Of a stretch of DNA of 64,000 nt, positions 8,514 through 17,791 are shown piece by piece. A model generated the notes under the pieces. It did no database searches. It was not told the origin of the DNA and saw nothing but the letters and a program-made list of their open reading frames with translations. Both the position numbers and the translations under genes were made by a program. The number at the start of each line of letters is the position of its first letter. Positions within the stretch are counted from its first letter, which is position 1. This DNA comes from Microbulbifer sp. GL-2 (GTDB taxonomy: Bacteria > Pseudomonadota > Gammaproteobacteria > Pseudomonadales > Cellvibrionaceae), in NCBI RefSeq assembly GCF_007183175.1, contig NZ_AP019807.1, positions 3,654,001 through 3,718,000 of the forward strand, written 5' to 3'.

Positions 8514-9143
8514 ATGGCGGGGCGCAGACCTGAGTTCGATAAGACCAGTGCATTGGATGCTGCGATGCTGGTATTTTGGAAAAAGGGCTATGTTGGAGCG
8601 TCGCTTGCTGACCTAACCGGAGCGATGGGAATTAATAAACCCAGCCTTTATTCCGCCTTCGGTAACAAGGAAGCGCTTTTTGTCCTGTCTTTGCATCAAT
8701 ATCTGGAAAAGCATGCCAAAGACAGCCTGGCGCACCTCGATGCTGAAGGTAAGAGTTTGAGACAGCGGATTTCTGGTTTCCTGCTGGCGACGGTCCGCGG
8801 GCAGTTGGGAGAAGAGACCCCAAGGGGGTGCTACCTAGCCCAAGGCTTGTCCGAGACGGCAGGGGAGGGACTGCCACAGGCGGCTATCCAGGCCCTTAAA
8901 GCCGCCGATGAGGAAAACATGCGGCAATTAGTGCATTTCTTTCGCAGTGACCCTGAGTCCCAGCGCCTGGGTTTGGATTTGCAAGCCGATAGAGCAGCGC
9001 TCTACTTGGTGACTCTCCTTCATGGCACCGCTTCACTGTCGAGGTCGGGCAGATGTAAGAGTGAACTGGAGGGTATCCTGGAGTTGGGTTTACGCGGCTT
9101 GGGCTTGGGCTTGGATGAGGAGGGGCACTTGCCCCTCCAATAG
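8514..9143 (+). CDS. TetR/AcrR family transcriptional regulator
   Basis: A 209-residue repressor-type protein. The N-terminal helix-turn-helix is ALDAAMLVFWKKGYVGASLADLTGAMGINKPSLYSAFGNKEALF (about residues 14-58), which is typical TetR. The rest is the all-helical ligand-binding and dimerisation domain; RGCYLAQGLSE and TLLHGTASLSRSG are conserved in the oxidoreductase-linked subgroup. It is transcribed away from the SDR gene with two palindromes between them, which argues for autoregulation and control of the SDR. The inducer is unknown but is probably the SDR substrate or a reactive compound it removes. Confidence 0.93.
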   Translation: MAGRRPEFDKTSALDAAMLVFWKKGYVGASLADLTGAMGINKPSLYSAFGNKEALFVLSLHQYLEKHAKDSLAHLDAEGKSLRQRISGFLLATVRGQLGEETPRGCYLAQGLSETAGEGLPQAAIQALKAADEENMRQLVHFFRSDPESQRLGLDLQADRAALYLVTLLHGTASLSRSGRCKSELEGILELGLRGLGLGLDEEGHLPLQ

Positions 9144-9188
9144 AGCCCCCATCAATAGAGAAGAGATAGGGGCGTGCATGCTCTGGCT

Positions 9189-9737
9189 TTAGAAGCGTCT
9201 TCGGAACAGCGGTAGAGGTTGGTCTGCTCCGCTCTGGTAGCTATCACCGAAATCACTCAGGGAGCCTTTCAAGCTGGCAAGAGGCTGCTCACCTTCAAAG
9301 GCGTACGCATTAAAGCCACAGCGCTGAAGGTACGTAAGCTGGTCACGCATAAAGCCTCCTACGGCGCGCAATTCACCTTTGAAGCCAAATCGCTCGCGCA
9401 GCATGCGGCCCGCTGTAAAGCCGCGACCGTCGGCAAAGGCGGGGAAATTTACAGCGATCAGCGGAAGCTTGGCGGCTTCTTCGGCAATCAATTCTGCACC
9501 TTCTTCGCTATCGAGCCAAACACCGATCTCGTCACTGCGTGCCGCGAGAGCTTCGCGGTGATTTTGCCACTGCCGCAAGGGCAGAATAAGCCTGCCGGCC
9601 GGCAGGGTGGCCAGATCGAGACCTTGGCCAGCTTCAACCTGAGCTATCAATTGCCACTCATTGGGGCTGACTTCGCCATTGAGAATCAGCTCGGTAGGGT
9701 TGCCTGGTTGCGGGCCCAGTTTAGCTGGCTTTGGCAT
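9189..9737 (-). CDS. DUF934 family protein, cysI partner
   Basis: A 182-residue protein of the DUF934 family, found almost always directly downstream of assimilatory sulfite reductase genes. Conserved stretches include LPLIAVNFPAFADGRGFTAGRMLRERFGFKGELRAVGGFMRDQLTYLQRCGFNAY. It has no membrane segment and no catalytic signature. The start is the ATG at 9737-9735 with AAGGAG upstream; it overlaps the end of cysI by 17 bases, so translation is coupled. Its role is inferred from this conserved pairing: an accessory to sulfite reduction, perhaps in electron delivery or assembly. No direct function is established. Confidence 0.88.
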   Translation of the reverse strand: MPKPAKLGPQPGNPTELILNGEVSPNEWQLIAQVEAGQGLDLATLPAGRLILPLRQWQNHREALAARSDEIGVWLDSEEGAELIAEEAAKLPLIAVNFPAFADGRGFTAGRMLRERFGFKGELRAVGGFMRDQLTYLQRCGFNAYAFEGEQPLASLKGSLSDFGDSYQSGADQPLPLFRRRF

Positions 9738-11382
9738 AGACTCTCTCCTTGAAGGGCTGCAGGCCAATGCGTTTGTAGGTGTCGATAAAGGGTTCTTCAG
9801 CTTGGCGCTGCTCAACGTACAGGTCGAGGATTTTGCCGATTACCTCGGGGACTTCAGCGCGAGAGAAGCTTGGCCCGAGCACTTTTGCCAGGCTGGCATC
9901 ATTTGAGGCGCTGCCACCGAGCTGGATTTGATAGAACTCTTCCCCTTTCTTGTCCACGCCAAGGATGCCGATATGCCCCACATGGTGATGCCCACAGGCA
10001 TTCATGCAGCCGGAGATATTCAGGTTGAGGTCGCCCAAATCGTAAAGATAATCGATATCTTCGAAGCGGCGCTGAATAGCCTCTGCTACCGGAATGGACT
10101 TGGCATTGGCGAGGGAGCAGTAGTCGCCACCGGGGCAACAGATCATATCGGTAAGGGTGCCGATATTTGGAGTGGCAAAGCCGTATTTACGCGCCTTCTG
10201 CCACAGCTCATACAGCTTGTCTTGTTCAACATCGGCGAGAACTACGTTCTGGTCGTGGGTAACACGCGCTTCGCCAAAGCTGAAGGCATCGGCGAGATCG
10301 GCGATCGCATCCAGTTGGCTGTCAGTAACATCGCCGGGGGGAACACCGGTGGGCTTGGTGGACAGTTTTATGGCGCGGTAACCCGGTACCCGGTGAGGGT
10401 AAGTATTGCGCTCCAACCAGCGTGCGAACGCTTTATCGTTGCCCGCCTGTTGTTGAAGGGCTGTATCGCTATGGGTGCCGATGAACCCTTTGTATTCGGG
10501 TGCGGTGAAGAACGACTTGGCCCACTGTAAGGCTTCCTGGGTCAGCTTTTCAGTGCCGTCTTTTATGTGCTGCCACTCCTCTTCTACCCGGCGTCCAAAT
10601 TCCTCCGGACCAAGAGCCTTCACCAGGATCTTGATACGCGCTTTGTACTTGTTGTCGCGACGGCCCAGCTGGTTGTATACACGCACAATGGCTTCCAGAT
10701 ACGAGAGCAGGTCTTCCTCAGGCAGAAAGTCACGGATACTTTCTGCTATCACCGGCGTGCGGCCCTGACCGCCACCAACCAGTACCTGGAACCCGGTTTC
10801 CTCGCCGCGCTTAACAATCTGTACGCCGATATCGTGTACGCGGATGGCGGCGCGATCCTGCTTTGAGCCACTGACTGCGATCTTGAATTTACGTGGCAGG
10901 AAGGCGAACTCCGGGTGGAAGGTGGACCACTGGCGGATTAATTCACAGTAGGGGCGGGGGTCGGCGATCTCGTCGAGAGCGATGCCGGCATAGGGATCCG
11001 AGGTAGTGTTGCGAATACAGTTGCCACTGGTTTGTACGGCGTGCATTTCCACTTCTGCCAACTCGGACAGAATAGCCGGCACGTCTTCGAGCTGTGGCCA
11101 GTTGTACTGCAGGTTCTGGCGTGTGGTGAAGTGCGCGTAACCCTTATCGTAGTCACGGCTCACCCGTGCGAGACGACGCAACTGGGCGCTGTTAAGCAGG
11201 CCGTAAGGCACGGCAATACGCAACATTGGAGCCAGTCGCTGAATATAGAGGCCATTTTGCAGGCGCAGTGGCAGGAATTGTTCCTCACTCAACTCGCCGG
11301 CGAGGTAACGTTCCGTCTGGCCGCGGAACTGGGCTACGCGATCGTTGATGATGGCGCGATCCCGGTCGTCGTATCGATACAT
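9721..11382 (-). CDS. cysI: Sulfite reductase hemoprotein subunit (nitrite/sulfite reductase family)
   Basis: Assimilatory six-electron reduction of sulfite to sulfide in the cytoplasm, feeding cysteine synthesis. The 553-residue protein has the two ferredoxin-like half domains and the siroheme/4Fe-4S repeats of the family. The cluster cysteines are C416 and C422 (in CCPGGDYC, a CX5C pair) and C459 and C463 (in GCMNAC, a CX3C pair). Arginines for siroheme and sulfite binding fall in YAHFTTRQNLQYNW and THDQNVVLADV. The partner DUF934 gene overlaps its 3' end. No cysJ-type flavoprotein is adjacent, as is usual for cysI-DUF934 loci, so the electron donor may be ferredoxin. Nitrite reductase is the main alternative. 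Confidence 0.88.
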   Translation of the reverse strand: MYRYDDRDRAIINDRVAQFRGQTERYLAGELSEEQFLPLRLQNGLYIQRLAPMLRIAVPYGLLNSAQLRRLARVSRDYDKGYAHFTTRQNLQYNWPQLEDVPAILSELAEVEMHAVQTSGNCIRNTTSDPYAGIALDEIADPRPYCELIRQWSTFHPEFAFLPRKFKIAVSGSKQDRAAIRVHDIGVQIVKRGEETGFQVLVGGGQGRTPVIAESIRDFLPEEDLLSYLEAIVRVYNQLGRRDNKYKARIKILVKALGPEEFGRRVEEEWQHIKDGTEKLTQEALQWAKSFFTAPEYKGFIGTHSDTALQQQAGNDKAFARWLERNTYPHRVPGYRAIKLSTKPTGVPPGDVTDSQLDAIADLADAFSFGEARVTHDQNVVLADVEQDKLYELWQKARKYGFATPNIGTLTDMICCPGGDYCSLANAKSIPVAEAIQRRFEDIDYLYDLGDLNLNISGCMNACGHHHVGHIGILGVDKKGEEFYQIQLGGSASNDASLAKVLGPSFSRAEVPEVIGKILDLYVEQRQAEEPFIDTYKRIGLQPFKERVYAKAS

Positions 11383-11647
11383 AACAGCTTGATTCCATTG
11401 CCTTTGTGCGCTGATGGTGGAGAAAGGGACATGCCCCGGACGATTCTCCGCTGGCGCATAACATACCAGCGCTCTTATGCAATAAATAACAATATTTTCC
11501 GCTAATTCTGTAACTAACGGTTATAAGCGGGAAAAGTTGCTTATACATGCTGTCTTGCGCGATAAACGGAGATTTGCTCTACTGGACTGGCCGTTCTAAA
11601 CGGTTCATCTACTTTGCAGAACAATAATGAGCAATCGGAGTGATTCG

Positions 11648-11764
11648 ATGAATGAAGAAGTAGTTGTTACCCCGGAAGAAGACAATTTTGTAGATGCCAT
11701 TGCCGCTGTGGCCCTGGTCGCTATTTTTGTCGCTACCTGCATTTTTTGGGTTGCCACCCGCTAG
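11648..11764 (+). CDS. Small single-pass membrane protein (38 residues)
   Basis: The reading frame starts at an ATG with GGAG seven bases upstream and ends in TAG. The product has an acidic N-terminus (MNEEVVVTPEEDNFVDA), then one hydrophobic helix of about 20 residues ending in FWVATR, so it is likely N-out/C-in or a small inner-membrane subunit. The clean ribosome binding site, charge layout and lack of a competing frame make it credible despite its size. It diverges from cysI. I do not recognise it; small subunits or regulators of membrane complexes have this shape. Confidence 0.6.
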   Translation: MNEEVVVTPEEDNFVDAIAAVALVAIFVATCIFWVATR

Positions 11765-11874
11765 TATCCCGGTGGCCCGGAGCCAGGCTTTACCGGGCTA
11801 ACCTATCTTTTATCCTGACGAGGTCGGAAGGCTATAAGCCTGGCTTTTGCGGCTACCAGCGTCCATCGGTGCTT

Positions 11875-12096
11875 TCAGCCCATATTGCTTAATACGGTCT
11901 TTACGATCAATGCCAGCGCCAACACAAAAAAGGTTGTGAAAATAATACCGGCGACAACATAGTTCATCATGCTGCCACTCTGAAAATCCCGCTCGCGGTT
12001 CTTGTTGCTCTGAACACCAATGGCGGCAGCCAGCGTGCTGAGCACTAGCTGGCCGAAACCGGGTTTACCAGCCTTATCTTTATTGTTTTCTTGCAT
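11875..12096 (-). CDS. DUF2970 domain membrane protein
   Basis: A 73-residue protein carrying the DUF2970 signature AAAIGVQSNKNRERDFQSGS, then one transmembrane helix (VAGIIFTTFFVLALALIVKTVL). Function unknown. The start is the ATG at 12096-12094, only four bases past the metH stop codon, and the GAGGAA near the end of metH can serve as its ribosome binding site, so it is translated from the metH message. The longer upstream frame lies inside metH and is not expected to be used. A link to methionine metabolism rests on position only. Confidence 0.85.
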   Translation of the reverse strand: MQENNKDKAGKPGFGQLVLSTLAAAIGVQSNKNRERDFQSGSMMNYVVAGIIFTTFFVLALALIVKTVLSNMG

Positions 12097-12100
12097 AGGC

Positions 12101-15100
12101 TCATTCCTCAAGGTTGGGGCGCAGCCAGCGCTCCAGTTCCAGTTCGCTGATCCCTTTTCGCTCGGCCAGACTTTGCAGCTGATCTCTGCCAATTTTGCCA
12201 ACGTTGAAGTACTTTGCTTGTGGGTGGGCGAAGTACCAGCCGCTGACCGCGGCTGCCGGCATCATGGCAAAGTGCTCAGTAAGACTGACCCCGGCATTTT
12301 GCTCTGCCTGCAGTAATTTGAACAGGGTGCCTTTTTCCGTGTGATCCGGGCAGGCAGGATAGCCGGGGGCGGGGCGGATACCCTGATAGGCTTCCTTGAT
12401 CAGCTGTTCGTTGCTGAGAGTTTCTTCTGGCACATACCCCCAATATTCCTTGCGCACCAGACGGTGCAGGGTTTCGGCAAAAGATTCTGCCATGCGGTCT
12501 GCCAGGGCTTTAACCATTATGGCGTTGTAATCATCATGCTGGGCTTCATAGGTTGCCGCCAGTTCGTCGGCTCCAATGCCGGTGGTAACGGCAAAGCCAC
12601 CCACGTAATCAATGTGGCCCGACTCCAGTGGAGCGACAAAATCCGCCAGGGAACGGCACAGGCCATCGCCTCCGAGCTTTTGTACCTGCTGGCGCATATG
12701 GTGTAAGCGTGCCAGCTCTCCGCTGCGGTTTTCATCGGTATAAACGATGATATCGTCGCCAACACTGTTGGCGGGCCAGAGTCCAAATACGGCGCGGGCG
12801 CGCAGCAGTTTTTTGTCGATAATCTCCTTCAGCATGCGCTGGGCATTTCTGTAAAGATCACTGGCGGCCTCACCCACAATTTTGTCTTCCAGGATTGCAG
12901 GGAACTTTCCTGCCAGGTCCCAGGAGATAAAGAAGGGAGTCCAATCCATAGTATCGAGCAGTCTTTCCAGGGGAAAGTCATCAATCACTGTGACGCCCAG
13001 TTTGTTGGGTTTTGCGGGCTGGTAATTCTGCCAGTCAAAGTCTGGGGCAGCATCGCGCGCTTGTAAGTAACTTAAGCGGGTATCGTTGCGTTTGCGATTG
13101 GCGGTGCGGACTCGTACTTTTTCATACTCAGCGCGAGTTTTCTCTATAAATGCCGGGCGCAACTCATCTGAAATCAGGCTGCTGGCCACACCCACCGCGC
13201 GGGAAGCGTCGGCTACATAGACCACCTGGTTGCGATGGAACTGGGGATCAATTTTCACTGCGGTGTGTGCTTTGGAGGTAGTGGCACCGCCGATCAGCAA
13301 GGGAATATCAAACTCCTGGCGCTCCATTTCAGCCGCAACATGTACCATTTCATCAAGAGAGGGCGTGATCAAACCAGACAGGCCGATAATATCGCACCCT
13401 TTTTCTCGCGCAGTTTGCAGAATCGTCTCAGCGGGCACCATAACGCCGAGATCAATCACCTCGTAATTGTTACAGGCCAGTACAACTCCGACGATATTTT
13501 TGCCGATATCGTGCACATCGCCTTTTACCGTGGCCATCAGGATACGTCCATTGGGACGGCTATCCTCAGTCTTTTCTTCTTCAATAAACGGTTGCAAGTA
13601 GGCTACCGCCTGTTTCATAACACGGGCAGACTTCACTACCTGAGGCAGGAACATTTTACCCTCGCCAAACAGGTCACCGACGATATTCATACCGTCCATT
13701 AGCGGACCTTCAATTACATCCAAGGGGCGGGAAGAGCAGGCTCGGGCTTCCTCAGTATCTTCCTCGATATAGTTATTGATGCCCTTAACCAGGGAGTGCG
13801 CCAAGCGCTCTTTTACTGGGAGTTCACGCCAACTCAGGTCTTCCTTACGGGTGGAGCCGCCACCTTCACCCTGATATTTGGGGGCGATGTCAAGCAAAGC
13901 CTCGGTAGCCTCTGTGCTGCGGTTGAGAATCACATCTTCAACTTTCTCCCGCAGTTCCTCAGGCAATTCATCGTAGACAGCCAGTTGGCCGGCGTTGACG
14001 ATGCCCATATTCAGCCCGGCCTTGATAGCGTGGAACAGGAAAACCGAGTGGATGGCCTCACGTACCGGGTTGTTGCCGCGGAAGGAGAAGGATACGTTGG
14101 AGACGCCGCCGCTAATCTGGGCGCCAGGCAGGTTTTTGCGAATCCAATGGCAGGCCTCGATAAAGTCCACCGCGTAATTGTTGTGTTCCTCTATACCGGT
14201 GGCGACGGCAAAAATATTGGGATCGAAAATAATGTCTGTGGGATTGAATCCGACTTCATCTACGAGCACATCGTAGCTGCGTTGGCAGATTTCTATTTTG
14301 CGCTCGAAGGTATCCGCTTGGCCGTTCTCGTCAAAAGCCATAACAACGACAGCCGCACCATAGCGCAAACACAGCTGTGCTTTCTCAATAAACTCCTCCT
14401 TGCCCTCCTTGAGGCTGATGGAGTTCACAATGGGCTTGCCCTGGATACACTGCAGCCCCGCCTCAATCACCTCCCATTTTGACGAGTCCACCATGAACGG
14501 CACTTTGGCAATATCGGGCTCGGTGGCGGCAAGGTTGAGAAAGCGGCGCATGGCGGCGAGTGAATCGAGCATCGCCTCATCCATATTGAAATCGATCACC
14601 TGTGCGCCGTCTTCTACCTGGGCAGCGGCTACCTGCAGGGCGGTGTCGTAGTCCTCTTCCAGGATCAGGCGTTTGAATCGAGCGGAGCCTGTGACATTGC
14701 AACGTTCGCCCACATTGACGAAAAGGGCGGTTTCATCGGCGACAAAGGGTTCCAGGCCGGAAAGGCGCAGAGCCGGTTTGATTTCTGGCAGTTGGCGCGG
14801 AGCGACATCGACTACCGCCTCGGCGATAGCACGGATATGGTCTGGGGTAGTGCCACAGCAGCCGCCGAGGATATTAATAAAGCCGCTGCGGGCAAACTCA
14901 GCCACAATTGCCGCTGTTTGCTCCGGGGTTTCATCATATTCTCCAAACTCGTTGGGTAGTCCTGCATTTGGATGTGCGGACACATAGGTGGAAGAAACGC
15001 CGGAGAGCGCCTCGACATAGGGCCGTAACTCGGTGGCGCCGAGGGCGCAGTTCAGACCTACAGAAATTGGCTTGGCATGGGCGATGGAGTAATAAAATGC

Positions 15101-15796
15101 CTCTGTGGTCTGGCCTGAAAGGGTGCGACCAGAAGCATCGGTAATGGTGCCGGAGATCATAACCGGCAGTTCGAAACCCAACTCCTCAAACAGCTGCTGC
15201 ATGGCGTAGATGGCTGCTTTGGCATTGAGGGTATCGAATATTGTCTCTATCAGGATCAGGTCGCTGCCGCCTTCTACCAGGGCGCGACCGGCTTCTACAT
15301 AATTACTCACCAGTTCATCAAAAGTGACATTGCGTGCGCCGGGATCATTTACATCTGGGGAGATACTGGCGGTGCGGGAGGTGGGACCGATAACCCCGGC
15401 TACCCAGCGCGGGCGCTCCGGTGTGGAGACTGCGTCTGCTGCGCGGCGGGCGATCTCTGCTGAGCTGCGGTTTATCTCTTCGACCAGGTGCTCCATATCG
15501 TAATCAGACTGGGACAACTGAGTGGCGTTAAACGTATTGGTTTCAATAATATCGGCGCCAGCCTCGAGATATTCCCGGTGGATTTGTTCGATTAAATCGG
15601 GGCGGGTCAGGCTGAGCAGATCATTGTTGCCTTTGAGATCGCGGTGAAAATCGCTAAAGCGTGCGCCGCGGTAATCCGCTTCCTCAAGCTTTTCCCGCTG
15701 GATCATCGTCCCCATAGCGCCGTCCAGAATCAGGATACGCTGAGCGATTGCAGCTTTAAGTTGCTCCAGGCGTTGATTGCGGGACTGCTGGGACAT
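12101..15796 (-). CDS. metH: Cobalamin-dependent methionine synthase
   Basis: Transfers the methyl group of 5-methyltetrahydrofolate to homocysteine through methylcobalamin, giving methionine in the cytoplasm. All four modules are present in 1231 residues (E. coli 1227). The homocysteine domain has zinc cysteines C250 and C313/C314 (GGCCGTTPDH). The pterin-binding domain follows (VGERCNVTGS onwards). The cobalamin cap and Rossmann domain have DVHDIGKNIVG with the cobalt-ligand histidine H762. The C-terminal AdoMet reactivation domain contains RPAPGYPACPDHTEK. The start is the ATG at 15796-15794 with AAGGA upstream; the longer frame to 15925 lacks family similarity. A B12 supply or uptake is implied. 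No riboswitch was recognised in its leader. Confidence 0.97.
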   Translation of the reverse strand: MSQQSRNQRLEQLKAAIAQRILILDGAMGTMIQREKLEEADYRGARFSDFHRDLKGNNDLLSLTRPDLIEQIHREYLEAGADIIETNTFNATQLSQSDYDMEHLVEEINRSSAEIARRAADAVSTPERPRWVAGVIGPTSRTASISPDVNDPGARNVTFDELVSNYVEAGRALVEGGSDLILIETIFDTLNAKAAIYAMQQLFEELGFELPVMISGTITDASGRTLSGQTTEAFYYSIAHAKPISVGLNCALGATELRPYVEALSGVSSTYVSAHPNAGLPNEFGEYDETPEQTAAIVAEFARSGFINILGGCCGTTPDHIRAIAEAVVDVAPRQLPEIKPALRLSGLEPFVADETALFVNVGERCNVTGSARFKRLILEEDYDTALQVAAAQVEDGAQVIDFNMDEAMLDSLAAMRRFLNLAATEPDIAKVPFMVDSSKWEVIEAGLQCIQGKPIVNSISLKEGKEEFIEKAQLCLRYGAAVVVMAFDENGQADTFERKIEICQRSYDVLVDEVGFNPTDIIFDPNIFAVATGIEEHNNYAVDFIEACHWIRKNLPGAQISGGVSNVSFSFRGNNPVREAIHSVFLFHAIKAGLNMGIVNAGQLAVYDELPEELREKVEDVILNRSTEATEALLDIAPKYQGEGGGSTRKEDLSWRELPVKERLAHSLVKGINNYIEEDTEEARACSSRPLDVIEGPLMDGMNIVGDLFGEGKMFLPQVVKSARVMKQAVAYLQPFIEEEKTEDSRPNGRILMATVKGDVHDIGKNIVGVVLACNNYEVIDLGVMVPAETILQTAREKGCDIIGLSGLITPSLDEMVHVAAEMERQEFDIPLLIGGATTSKAHTAVKIDPQFHRNQVVYVADASRAVGVASSLISDELRPAFIEKTRAEYEKVRVRTANRKRNDTRLSYLQARDAAPDFDWQNYQPAKPNKLGVTVIDDFPLERLLDTMDWTPFFISWDLAGKFPAILEDKIVGEAASDLYRNAQRMLKEIIDKKLLRARAVFGLWPANSVGDDIIVYTDENRSGELARLHHMRQQVQKLGGDGLCRSLADFVAPLESGHIDYVGGFAVTTGIGADELAATYEAQHDDYNAIMVKALADRMAESFAETLHRLVRKEYWGYVPEETLSNEQLIKEAYQGIRPAPGYPACPDHTEKGTLFKLLQAEQNAGVSLTEHFAMMPAAAVSGWYFAHPQAKYFNVGKIGRDQLQSLAERKGISELELERWLRPNLEE

Positions 15797-16193
15797 ATAC
15801 CAATCCTTATGTATCGATGGCGGGAAAGGCCCCAATCTTAGCACAGTACCTCTCTCCCAAAGGAGGCGACTTGGTGTAGGAGTACCGATCCCCCACAATA
15901 ACCGGTATTTTTTTGCTAAATACAAGCAATATATACTTACAGAATTGTCACTTCTGGATATAAAAAATCAGGTGGCAACTCATCCTCTCTCACATAGCTG
16001 GCGGGTCTATGCTCTCTGCGGCAGTACTGAGTTTTTCAATTTTGGTAAGAAGCCGGGTAGGGAACCACGGTCACCAGTAAGGTCTGTAGTGTGACTAACT
16101 GGTGTTGTGGGTTTTCCAGTTTTTAACTTTTCCATATCCACAATATTTGAGCGATATTTTTCATTCCTCAGATCATCCTAAGGGAGGCTATTT
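15797..16193. other. Divergent promoter region of metH and the DJ-1/PfpI gene
   Basis: No gene seen. It holds the 5' leaders of both divergent genes. I looked for SAM, SAH and cobalamin riboswitch landmarks on the metH strand and found none. A small stem CATAG/CTATG near 15997-16017 is the only visible dyad and is weak. Confidence 0.5.
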
Positions 16194-16874
16194 ATGAAAA
16201 TACTGATGGTTTTGACTTCACATGACCAGCTGGGCGATACCGGTAAGAAAACCGGCTTCTGGCTGGAGGAGTTTGCTGCGCCTTACTACATCTTCAAAGA
16301 TGCTGGGGCAGAAGTGACCCTGGCCTCTCCAAAAGGCGGCCAGCCGCCTCTTGATCCAAAAAGCGATGAACCGGATTTCCAGACAGCGGCAACCGAGCGC
16401 TTTCACCAAGACCCGGCAACCCAGCAGGTGCTGGCGAATACTGCCAAGCTCACAGATATGGACGAATCGGACTTCGATGCTATTTTCTACCCCGGTGGGC
16501 ACGGGCCACTGTGGGACCTGGCGGAGGATCAGAAGTCTATTTCGCTGATTGAAGAGTTCTACGCCGCCGACAAGCCCATAGGCGCTGTCTGCCACGCTCC
16601 CGGCATATTCCGGCATACCCTGCGGAAAGATGGTGAGCCCCTGGTTTCCGGTAAGAGCGTCACCGGTTTTACCAATACCGAAGAGGCTGCAGTAGAGCTG
16701 GTGGATATAGTGCCTTTCCTGGTAGAGGATATGCTCAAGGATAAAGGCGGCAACTACTCGAAGAAAGGTGACTGGGCACCCTATGTGGTACAGGATGGCA
16801 AACTGGTGACCGGGCAGAACCCCGCCTCATCAGAGGAAACTGCCCAAACCCTGATGGGGCTTATTCCGGTGTAA
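16194..16874 (+). CDS. DJ-1/PfpI family protein (Hsp31-like, type 1 glutamine amidotransferase fold)
   Basis: A 226-residue single-domain protein of the DJ-1/PfpI superfamily, in the subgroup often called type 1 glutamine amidotransferase-like or glyoxalase III-like. The nucleophile elbow GAVCHAPG places C133 next to H134, and the paired acidic residue is in TGFWLEEFAAPY (E25/E26). FYPGGHGPLWDL is the conserved oxyanion-side loop. Likely roles are detoxification of methylglyoxal or repair of glycated or otherwise modified molecules under stress; true amidotransferase activity is not expected. AAGGGAGG lies upstream of the ATG. Confidence 0.9.
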   Translation: MKILMVLTSHDQLGDTGKKTGFWLEEFAAPYYIFKDAGAEVTLASPKGGQPPLDPKSDEPDFQTAATERFHQDPATQQVLANTAKLTDMDESDFDAIFYPGGHGPLWDLAEDQKSISLIEEFYAADKPIGAVCHAPGIFRHTLRKDGEPLVSGKSVTGFTNTEEAAVELVDIVPFLVEDMLKDKGGNYSKKGDWAPYVVQDGKLVTGQNPASSEETAQTLMGLIPV

Positions 16875-16992
16875 ATGTCCGATGGGAGGGGCGAAGGGCT
16901 GTTTGTCACCTCCCAGTAAAGACACCGGTTTCACTTGAGCGCTTCTGAGAGTAAAATACCCGACAAAGTAGCTCGGTTATTTGAGAAGGCTT

Positions 16993-17583
16993 ATGTCAGA
17001 ATTGAATGTCACCATTACCGAATCTGCGCAGGAATACCTGAAGGAACTGCTGGCCAAGCAGGACTGCGAGGGGATTGCTATTCGCATGTTTGTCTCTAAT
17101 CCCGGCACACCCAGTGCCGAAACCTGCATTGCCTACTGTCGCCCCGGTGAGGAAGAAGCAGAAGATGTGATGATGGAGATGAATGGTCTAAAAGCGTACT
17201 TTGAAGGCCGCAGTGTGCCGTATCTGGATGATGCGCGCGTTGACTATTCATCAGACAAAATGGGCGGGCAGCTCACCATTCGCGCGCCCAATTCGCGCAT
17301 GCCCAAGATTACTGATGACAGCCCCATCGAAGACCGTATCAACTACGTGCTCTATAACGAAGTGAACCCCGGTCTGGCGGCCCATGGCGGTCAGGTGAGC
17401 CTGGTGGAGGTTACTGAGGACATGTACGCCGTGCTGAAGTTTGGCGGTGGTTGCCAGGGGTGTGGCATGGTCGATATGACCCTTAAAGAAGGGGTTGAGA
17501 AAACTTTGAAGGATAAAATCCCGGAACTGGCCGGAGTGAAAGACATTACCGACCACACCGATAAATCCCAGGCTTACTATTGA
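16993..17583 (+). CDS. nfuA: Fe/S biogenesis scaffold protein NfuA
   Basis: Carrier that receives and delivers 4Fe-4S clusters to target enzymes, important under oxidative stress or iron limitation. The 196 residues show the two expected parts. The N-terminal half is a degenerate A-type (IscA-like) domain whose cysteines do not all match functional IscA. The C-terminal Nfu domain carries the cluster-binding CQGC motif at C154 and C157 in a GGGCQGCGMVDMTLKEGVE context. The start is the ATG at 16993, where GAGAAGG gives good spacing. A strong terminator follows directly, so it is probably monocistronic. Confidence 0.96.
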   Translation: MSELNVTITESAQEYLKELLAKQDCEGIAIRMFVSNPGTPSAETCIAYCRPGEEEAEDVMMEMNGLKAYFEGRSVPYLDDARVDYSSDKMGGQLTIRAPNSRMPKITDDSPIEDRINYVLYNEVNPGLAAHGGQVSLVEVTEDMYAVLKFGGGCQGCGMVDMTLKEGVEKTLKDKIPELAGVKDITDHTDKSQAYY

Positions 17584-17613
17584 TCGCCTGAGCGAATCGA
17601 TAGCAGGATAGAA

Positions 17614-17637
17614 AGCGGCCCAACGGGTCGCTTTTTT
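17614..17637 (+). terminator. Rho-independent terminator of nfuA
   Basis: The stem AGCGGCCC/GGGTCGCT (one G-T pair) with an AAC loop is followed by six T residues. It sits about 30 bases past the nfuA stop codon and separates it from the patatin array. Confidence 0.9.
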
Positions 17638-17791
17638 AATGGCCATTCGACAAAGCCCTTTCTCGTGTTTGATACGGCGAAAATCCGGCTGCCACATCCC
17701 CATCCCCTGTTTATATTTGATGCATCCCAAGGGTTTTCTGTTGGGTGAGGTTTACCTTGAAAATATGCCAGATTGGCGGGGAAGAGGGCTT

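Noticed and set aside
9219..9752. 177-codon plus-strand frame opposite the DUF934 gene
   Set aside because: It is the antisense shadow of a well-supported gene with a ribosome binding site and coupled start, and its translation has no family features.
13796..14482. 228-codon plus-strand frame inside metH
   Set aside because: metH covers this stretch with conserved catalytic sequence; the opposite frame is open only because of codon bias.
15797..16193. Possible SAM, SAH or cobalamin riboswitch upstream of metH
   Set aside because: None of the conserved landmark sequences of these riboswitches could be found on the metH strand.
17639..17791. N-terminal extension of patatin copy 1
   Set aside because: It begins inside the nfuA terminator region, has no match in the other three copies, and the ATG at 17792 has its own Shine-Dalgarno.
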